Assembly: GCF_036320965.1 (NCBI RefSeq)
Contig: NC_092240.1
Location: 16,373,501-16,437,500, forward strand
Direction: 5' to 3'
Source of the DNA: Panulirus ornatus
Lineage: Eukaryota > Arthropoda > Malacostraca > Decapoda > Palinuridae
DNA length: 64,000 nucleotides
The position numbers and the translations under genes are program-made. Below, piece after piece: positions 57,920 to 64,000 of this stretch. The notes beneath the pieces were generated by a model. That model ran no database searches. It saw only the letters and a list, made by a program, of their open reading frames with translations, and was not told the origin of the DNA. Each line of letters opens with the position of its first letter. The first letter of the stretch is position 1.

Positions 57920-60205
57920 GCTTTGTCGCTGTCTCCCGCGTTTGCGAGGTAGCGCAAGGAAACAGACGAAAGAAATGGCCCAACCCACCCCCATACACAT
58001 GTATATACATACACGTCCACACACGCAAATATACATACCTACACAGCTTTCCATGGCTTACCCCAGACGCTTCACATGCCCTGATTCAATCCACTGACAG
58101 CACATCAACCCCGGTATACCACATTGATCCAATTCACTCTATTCCTTGCCCTCCTTTCACCCTCCTGCATGTTCAGGCCCCGATCACACAAAATCTTTTT
58201 CACTCCATCTTTCCACCTCCAATTTGGTCTCCCTCTTCTCCTCGTTCCCTCCACCTCCGACAAATATATCCTCTTGGTCAATCTTTCCTCACTCATTCTC
58301 TCCATGTGCCCAAACCATTTCAAAACACCCTCTTCTGCTCTCTGAACCACGCTCGTTTTATTTCCACACATCTCTCTTACCCTTATGTTACTTACGCGAT
58401 CAAACCACCTCACACCACACATTGTCCTCAAACATCTCATTTCCAGCACATCCATCCTCCTGCGCACAACTCTATCCATAGCTCACGCCTCGCAACCATA
58501 CAACATTGTTGGAACCACTATTCCTTCAGACATACCCATTTTTGCTTTCCGAGATAATGTTCTCGACTTCCACACATTCTTCAAGGCTCCTAGGATTTTC
58601 GCCCCCTCCCCCACCCTATGATCCACTTCCGCTTCCATGGTTCCATCCGCTGCCAGATCCACTCCCAGATATCTAAAACACTTTACTTCCTCCAGTTTTT
58701 CTCTATTCAAACTTACCTCTCAATTGACTTGACCCTCAACCCTACTGTACCTAATAACCTTGCTCTTATTCACATTTACTCTTAACTTTCTTCTTTCACA
58801 CACTTTACCAAACTCAGTCACCAGCTTCTGCAGTTTCTCACATGAATCAGCCACCAGCGCTGTATCATCAGCGAACAACAACTGACTCACTTCCCAAGCT
58901 CTCTCATCCCCAACAGACTTCATACTTGCCCCTCTTTCCAAAACTCTTGCATTCACCTCCCTAACAACCCCATCCATAAACAAATTAAACAACCATGGAG
59001 ACATCACACACCCCTGCCGCAAACCTACATTCACTGAGAACCAATCACTTTCCACTCTTCCTACACGTACACATGCCTTACATCCTCGATAAAAACTTTT
59101 CACTGCTTCTAGCAACTTGCCTCCCACACCATATATTCTTAATACCTTTCACAGAGCATCTCTATCAACTCTATCATATGCCTTCTCCAGATCCATAAAT
59201 GCTACATACAAATCCATTTGCTTTTCTAAGTATTTCTCACATACATTCTTCAAAGCAAACACCTGATCCACACATCCTCTACCACTTCTGAAACCACACT
59301 GCTCTTCCCCAATCTGATGCTCTGTACATGCCTTCACCCTCTCAATCAATACCCTCCCATATAATTTACCAGGAATACTCAACAAACTTATACCTCTGTA
59401 ATTTGAGCACTCACTCTTATCCCCTTTGCCTTTGTACAATGGCACTATGCATGCATTCTGCCAATCCTCAGGCACCTCACCATGAGTCATACATACATTA
59501 AATAACCTTACCTACCAGTCAATAATACAGTCACCCCCTTTTTTAATAAATTCCACTGCAATACCATCCAAACCTGCTGCCATGCCGGCTTTCATCTTCC
59601 GCAAAGCTTTTACTACCTCTTCTCTGTTTACCAAATCATTTTCCCTAACCCTCTCACTTTGCACACCACCTCGACCAAAACACCCTATATCTGCCACTCT
59701 ATCATCAAACACATTCAACAAACCTTCAAAATACTCACTCCATCTCCTTCTCACATCACCACTACTTGTTATCACCTCCCCATTTGCGCCCTTCACTGAA
59801 GTTCCCATTTGCTCCCTTGTCTTACGCACTTTATTTACCTCCTTCCAGAACATCTTTTTATTCTCCCTAAAATTTAATGGTACTCTCTCACCCCAACTCT
59901 CATTTGCCCTCTTTTTCACCTCTTGCACCTTTCTCTTGACCTCCTGTCTCTTTCTTTTATACATCTCCCACTCAATTGCATATTTTCCCTGGAAAAATCG
60001 TCCAAATGCCTCTCTCTTCTCTTTCACTAATAATCTTACTTCTTCATCCCACCACTCACTACCCTTTCTAATCAACCCACCTCCCACTCTTCTCATGCCA
60101 CAAGCATCTTTTGTGCAATCCATCACTGATTCCCTAAATACATCCCATTCCTCCCCCACTCCCCTTACTTCCATTGTTCTCACCTTTTTCCATTCTGTAC
60201 TCAGT
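57920..60205 (-). mobile_element. Long RTE-like copy, inverted (unit 2)
   Basis: Counterpart of 50631-52916 with the same three nonsense changes. Extra differences: TTTCACAG instead of TTCCACAG near 59149, which makes a further stop (DAL-stop on the minus strand), and one more C in a C-run near 60157, which restores the frame GVGEEWDVF that is shifted in unit 1. Confidence 0.88.
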
Positions 60206-62044
60206 ATATGTATGTAAGTAGGAGAGATGGCCAGAGAGCGTTATTGGATTACGTGTTAATTGACAGGCGCGTGAAAGAGAGACTTTTGGATGTTAATGTG
60301 CTGAGAGGTGCAACTGGAGGGATGTCTGATCATTATCTTGTGGAGGCTAAGGTGAAGATTTGTATGGGTTTTCAGAAAAGAAGAGTGAATGTTGGGGTGA
60401 AGAGGGTGGTGAGAGTAAGTGAGCTTGGGAATGAGACTTGTGTAAGGAAGTACCAGGAGAGACTGAGTACAGAATGGAAAAAGGTGATATATATACAGTC
60501 ACATATATATACATGTATATATATATACATCAGACTGTATATATATACAGTCTGATGCTCTGTACTTGCCTTCACCCTCTCAATCAATACCCTCCCATAT
60601 AATTTACCAGGAATACTCAACAAACTTATACCTATATATATATATATATATATAGTGGGGAAGAGCAGTGTGGTTTCAGAAGTGGTAGAGGATGTGTGGA
60701 TCAGGTGTTTGCTTTGAAGAATGTATGTGAGAAATACTTAGAAAAGCAAATGGATTTGTATGTAGCATTTATGGATCTGGAGAAGGCATATGATAGAGTT
60801 GATAGAGATGCTCTGTGGAAGGTATTAAGAATATATGGTGTGGGAGGCAAGTTGTTAGAAGCAGTGAAAAGTTTTTATCGAGGATGTATGGCATGTGTAT
60901 GTGTAGGAAGAGAGGAAAGTGATTGGATCTCAGTGAAAATATGTTTGCGGCAGGGGTGTGTGATGTCTCCATGGTTGTTTAATTTGTTTATGGATGGGGT
61001 TGTTAGGGAGGTAAATGCAAGAGTTTTGGAAAGAGGGGCAAGTATGAAGTCTGTTGGGGATGAGAGAGCTTGGGAAGTGAGTCAGTTGTTGTTCGCTGAT
61101 GATACAGCACTGGTGGCTGATTCATGTGAGAAACTGCAGAAGCTGGTGACTGAGTTTGGTAAAGTGTGTGAAAGAAGAAAGTTAAGAGTAAATGTGAATA
61201 AGAGCAAGGTTATTAGGTACAGTAGGGTTGAGGGTCAAGTCAATTGGGAGGTAAGTTTGAATGGAGAAAAACTGGAGGAAGTAAAGTGTTTTAGATATCT
61301 GGGAGTGGATCTGGCAGCAGATGGAACCATGGAAGCGGAAGTAGATCATAGGGTGGGGGAGGGGGTGAAAATCCTGGGAGCCTTGAAGAATGTGTGGAAG
61401 TCGAGAACATTATCTCGGAAAGCAAAAATGGGTATGTTTGAAGGAATAGTGGTTCCAACAATGTTGTATGGTTGCGAGGCGTGGGCTATGGATAGAGTTG
61501 TGCGCAGGAGGATGGATGTGCTGGAAATGAGATGTTTGAGGACAATGTGTGGTGTGAGGTGGTTTGATCGAGTAAGTAACGTAAGGGTAAGAGAGATGTG
61601 TGGAAATAAAAAGAGCGTGGTTGAGAGAGCAGAAGAGGGTGTTTTGAAATGGTTTGGGCATATGGAGAGAATGAGTGAGGAAAGATTGACCAAGAGGATA
61701 TATGTGTCAGAGGTGGAGGGAACAAGGAGAAGTGGGAGACCAAATTGGAGGTGGAAAGATGGAGTGAAAAAGATTTTGTGTGATCGGGGCCTGAACATGC
61801 AGGAGGGTGAAAGAAGGGCAAGGAATTGAGTGAATTGGATCGATGTGGTATACCGGGGTTGACATGCTGTCAGTGGATTGAATCAGGGCATGTGAAGCGT
61901 CTGGGGTAAACCATGGAAAGATGTATAGGTATGTATATTTGCGTGTGTGGACGTATGTATATACATGTGTATGGGGGTGGGTTGGGCCATTTCTTTCGTC
62001 TGTTTCCTTGCGCTACCTCGCAAACGCGGGAGACAGCGGCAAAA

Positions 62045-62048
<4 letters not shown>
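60206..62048 (+). mobile_element. RTE-like copy with internal inversion
   Basis: Plus-strand endonuclease end (60206-60485, through SDHYLVE to ERLSTEWKKV), then a TA-rich palindrome, then an inverted ~85-bp piece (60548-60632, minus strand YRGISLLSIPGKLYGRVLIERVKA), a (TA)n at 60632-60654, and then plus-strand RT from GEEQCGFRSGRGCVDQVF. The RT frame 60696-61829 (377 residues) is the longest unbroken RT in the window, with MDLEKAYDRVDR, LRQGCVMSPW and FADDTALVADS; a TGA at 61827 ends it about ten codons early. Short 3' UTR. The middle domain is missing. Confidence 0.85.
60527..60556. repeat. Perfect 30-bp palindrome
   Basis: 15-bp arms (CATCAGACTGTATAT and its complement) without spacer, located exactly at the plus/minus switch inside the RTE copy. 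The arms derive from the GAGCATCAGATTGG region of RT. Confidence 0.9.

Positions 62049-62108
<60 letters not shown>
62049..62108. repeat. (TA)n microsatellite
   Basis: About 30 units between two RTE copies in the same orientation. Confidence 0.97.
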
Positions 62109-62111
<3 letters not shown>

Positions 62112-62970
62112 GGTACATTAGGTTATTAGGTACAGTAGGGTTGAGGGTCAAGTCAATTGGGAGGTAAGTTTGATTGGAGAAAAACTGGAGGAAGTAAAGT
62201 GTTTTAGATATCTGGGAGTGGATCTGGCAGCGGATGGAACCATGGAAGCGGAAGTGGATCATAGGGTGGGGGAGGGGGCGAAAATCCTGGGAACCTTGAA
62301 GAATGTGTGGAAGTCGAGAACATTATCTCGGAAAGCAAAAATGGGTATGTTTGAAGGAATAGTGGTTCCAACAATGTTGTATTGTTGCGAGGCGTGGGCT
62401 ATGGATAGAGTTGTGCGCAGGAGGATGGATGTGCTGGAAATGAGATGTTTGAGGACAATGTGTGGTGTGAGGAGGTTTGATCGAGTAAGTAACGTAAGGG
62501 TAAGAGAGATGTGTGGAAATAAAATGAGCGTGGTTCAGAGAGCAGAAGAGGGTGTTTTGAAATGGTTTGGGCACATGGAGAGAATGAGTGAGGAAAGATT
62601 GACCAAGAGGATATATGTGTCGGAGGTGGAGGGAACGAGGAGAAGTGGGAGACCAAATTGGAGGTGGAAAGATGGAGTGAAAAAGATTTTGTGTGATCGG
62701 GGCCTGAACATGCAGGAGGGTGAAAGGAGGGCAAGGAATAGAGTGAATTGGATCGATGTGGTATACCGGGGTTGACGTGCTGTCAGTGGATTGAATCAGG
62801 GCATGTGAAGCGTCTGGGGTAAACCATGGAAAGCTGTGTAGGTATGTATATTTGCGTGTGTGGACGTATGTATATACATGTGTATGGGGGTGGGTTGGGC
62901 CATTTTCTTTCATCTGTTTCCTTGCGGTACCTCGCAAATGCGGGAGACAGCGACAAAGCAAAAGAAAAAT
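62109..62970 (+). mobile_element. RTE-like copy, short 3' UTR
   Basis: Starts at VIRYSRVEGQVNWEV. The ORF is open from 62170 to 62775 with the normal end. Point changes: MLYCCEAW (Gly to Cys), VRRFDRV (Trp to Arg) and NKMSVVQRA. Short 3' UTR and tail GACAAAGCAAAAG. Last transposon before IMPA1 exon 4c, ~310 bp upstream of it. Confidence 0.88.
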
Positions 62971-63281
62971 ATATATTATATATATATTCCCTGCCAAATA
63001 CATACCAGGTTTAAAATATGGTGTCCTAAGCACTAAGGTTTAAAAAATGGCAGATGTACTAGATTTAGATGTGTGTGGCTAGTTAAATGGCTTATGAGAC
63101 TTATTATGCATATGAGTTTTTGCTGATTTTGCCCATCTTGGGGAGACACCTTATTTTATTACCATGGTTGGCACTTGAAGAGATAATGGTTACAAATGTT
63201 AGCAGTTATCTTATTTTGAAGAGAACCTTTATGGCTGTTATTGTATTAAAAACACCACATTCTTGTTTCTTCTCTCCTTAG

Positions 63282-63433
63282 AATCCGTGCCATGGGCTCA
63301 TGCACCTTGAATATGTGTTATGTAGCAATGGGTGGCGTTGATGTTTGCTTTGAGTTTGGAATTCATGCATGGGACATGGCAGCTGGTTACCTGGTTGTAA
63401 CAGAGGCAGGGGGAGTGGTCATTGATACTGAGG
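63282..63433 (+). CDS. IMPA1: IMPA1 alternative exon 4c (canonical Glu variant)
   Basis: Third version, 152 nt, strong acceptor (pyrimidine-rich run ending ctccttag) and donor gtaggt, same phases. Encodes IRAMGSCTLNM, FEFGIHAWDMAAG and TEAGGVVID. It keeps the Glu equivalent to human Glu213 and the Trp-Asp motif, but has Cys at the Ala196 position. With the best splice site and the ancestral Glu it may be the default form; this is inference. The next exon (GPFD...) is not seen in the remaining 570 bp. Confidence 0.88.
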
Positions 63434-63962
63434 GTAGGTGCTTTTTATATGTTTACCCTGAGCAGGTTGTTAGATTTTATTGAAATGCAGCAAGCATGGG
63501 TTGTAGATGACTCATGATTTATGATATTGTGTAGTAGATTGGCTTTTCAAATTTGTTAATGAATTATTCACTGTATTTGACTGTATTAGAATGAAAACCC
63601 TCCATAACCATATAGTTATTTTTAGTTTATTCTATCCACTGTATATTATGGCATGGGAAACAATAATCCATGAGAAAATGAATACTGAGGAAGGGAATAA
63701 GGAAGATTGCTGTATGTATTACACCATCATATTTGTGTACATCTTTTGTTCTGTAATTACCTATTTGCACTGTATGGGGAAGGAGTTTTACACTCACAGG
63801 GCCCTATCTCTTCAACACTTTCAGCTATCATACCACATCTTGAATTTATGTATGCTGTCTGCCTTAACTACGCCCTCACTTGTATTCCATTCATCCACCT
63901 TTCTTATAGTTACTTCTTTACATCTTTTTGAGCAAGTTTCTCTATTAATTTCATGTTATGCC
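63434..63962 (+). other. IMPA1 intron after exon 4c, nothing recognised
   Basis: Ordinary A/T-rich sequence. The next IMPA1 exon was looked for (GPFDLMS-like) and not found. Confidence 0.55.
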
Positions 63963-64000
63963 CTCTGTGGTTTCAGAAGTGGAAGAGGATGTATAGATTA
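63963..64000 (+). mobile_element. Start of another RTE fragment
   Basis: TGTGGTTTCAGAAGTGGAAG encodes CGFRSGRG of the RT followed by GCI. It runs off the end of the window. Confidence 0.7.

Larger units (their letters stand above)
53093..60382. repeat. Tandem duplication, unit 2 (7,290 bp)
   Basis: Same content and order as unit 1. The left junction joins ...AAAAGAAGAG to TCAGTTGTTG; the right border continues naturally into the RTE sequence TGAATGTTGG, so the ancestral right flank is here and the ancestral left flank is at 45800. Confidence 0.95.
5929..63433 (+). other. IMPA1: IMPA1-type inositol monophosphatase gene, internal part
   Basis: Six exons read in order on the + strand and match the animal inositol-1-monophosphatase, a Mg-dependent, Li-sensitive cytosolic enzyme that turns inositol monophosphates into free inositol for phosphoinositide recycling. 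Aligned to the 277-residue human protein they cover about residues 22-239. The N-terminal ~21 residues and the C-terminal ~38 residues (from the GPFD region on) are not in the window. Splice phases agree at every junction. The last three exons are alternative versions of one exon, not consecutive exons: each would join exon 3 and each would leave the same phase. Introns are 2.5, 4.9 and 0.5 kb before the first alternative exon, then 17.6 and 31.0 kb between alternatives, swollen by transposons. Promoter and polyadenylation site lie outside. Confidence 0.9.

Noticed and set aside
59582..60217. 211-codon + strand frame (and 52294-52920)
   Set aside because: Antisense of the RTE middle domain.
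14410..63433. Exons 4a-4c as remnants of whole IMPA1 paralogues
   Set aside because: None of the other exons is repeated near 4b or 4c, and all three keep open frames, identical length and phases, which favours exon duplication; transcripts would settle it.
1..64000. CRISPR array, prokaryotic operon, tRNA or rRNA genes
   Set aside because: No regularly spaced short repeats with unique spacers, no ribosome binding sites with clustered ORFs, and no recognisable RNA gene; the DNA is eukaryotic intron.

Overview
The window is eukaryotic, intron-rich DNA from an animal, most likely an arthropod. A decapod crustacean is my best guess; this rests on the overall look of the repeat families and is not proven by the sequence. 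One host gene is visible: an inositol monophosphatase (IMPA1-type) gene on the + strand. Its exons sit at 5929-6062, 8598-8857 and 13799-13904, followed by three alternative versions of one and the same exon at 14410-14561, 32138-32289 and 63282-63433. All three are exactly 152 nt, have the same splice phases, and encode the segment with the second metal-binding Trp-Asp motif, but they differ at residues that line the inositol pocket. First and last exons lie outside the window.

Nearly everything else is intron filled with mobile DNA. The dominant family is an APE-type (RTE-like) non-LTR retrotransposon with one endonuclease-reverse transcriptase ORF. Around 25 broken copies lie on both strands, mostly 5'-truncated, with long or short 3' UTR variants, A/T-rich tails and, where I could find them, 7-13 bp target-site duplications. 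A ~230-bp non-autonomous derivative ('element B') joins the 5' UTR and 3' end of this family. Older diverged RTE copies occur at 11.2-12.5, 15-16, 30.3-31.9, 32.4-33.9 and 40.5-41.7 kb.

Layout: 1-3.5 kb RTE copies and (TA)n; 3.5-5.9 kb plain intron; 5.9-8.9 kb exons 1-2 with an R2/NeSL-type retrotransposon fragment between; 9-10 kb Tigger; 11-13.7 kb RTE copies; 13.8-14.6 kb third exon and alternative exon 1; 15-31.9 kb an old RTE copy split by a 14.3-kb hAT transposon that itself holds RTE copies, element B and a Tigger with another RTE inside; 32.1 kb alternative exon 2; 32.4-36 kb RTE copies; 36-38.5 kb DIRS-like and CR1-like relics; 40.4-45.8 kb head-to-head and tail-to-tail RTE copies and a foldback; 45.8-60.4 kb a near-identical 7.29-kb direct tandem duplication; 60.4-63 kb RTE copies; 63.3 kb alternative exon 3.

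The host gene and the mobile DNA are linked only by position: transposon insertion has spread the three alternative exons over 49 kb. No prokaryotic genes, CRISPR arrays, tRNA or rRNA genes were seen.
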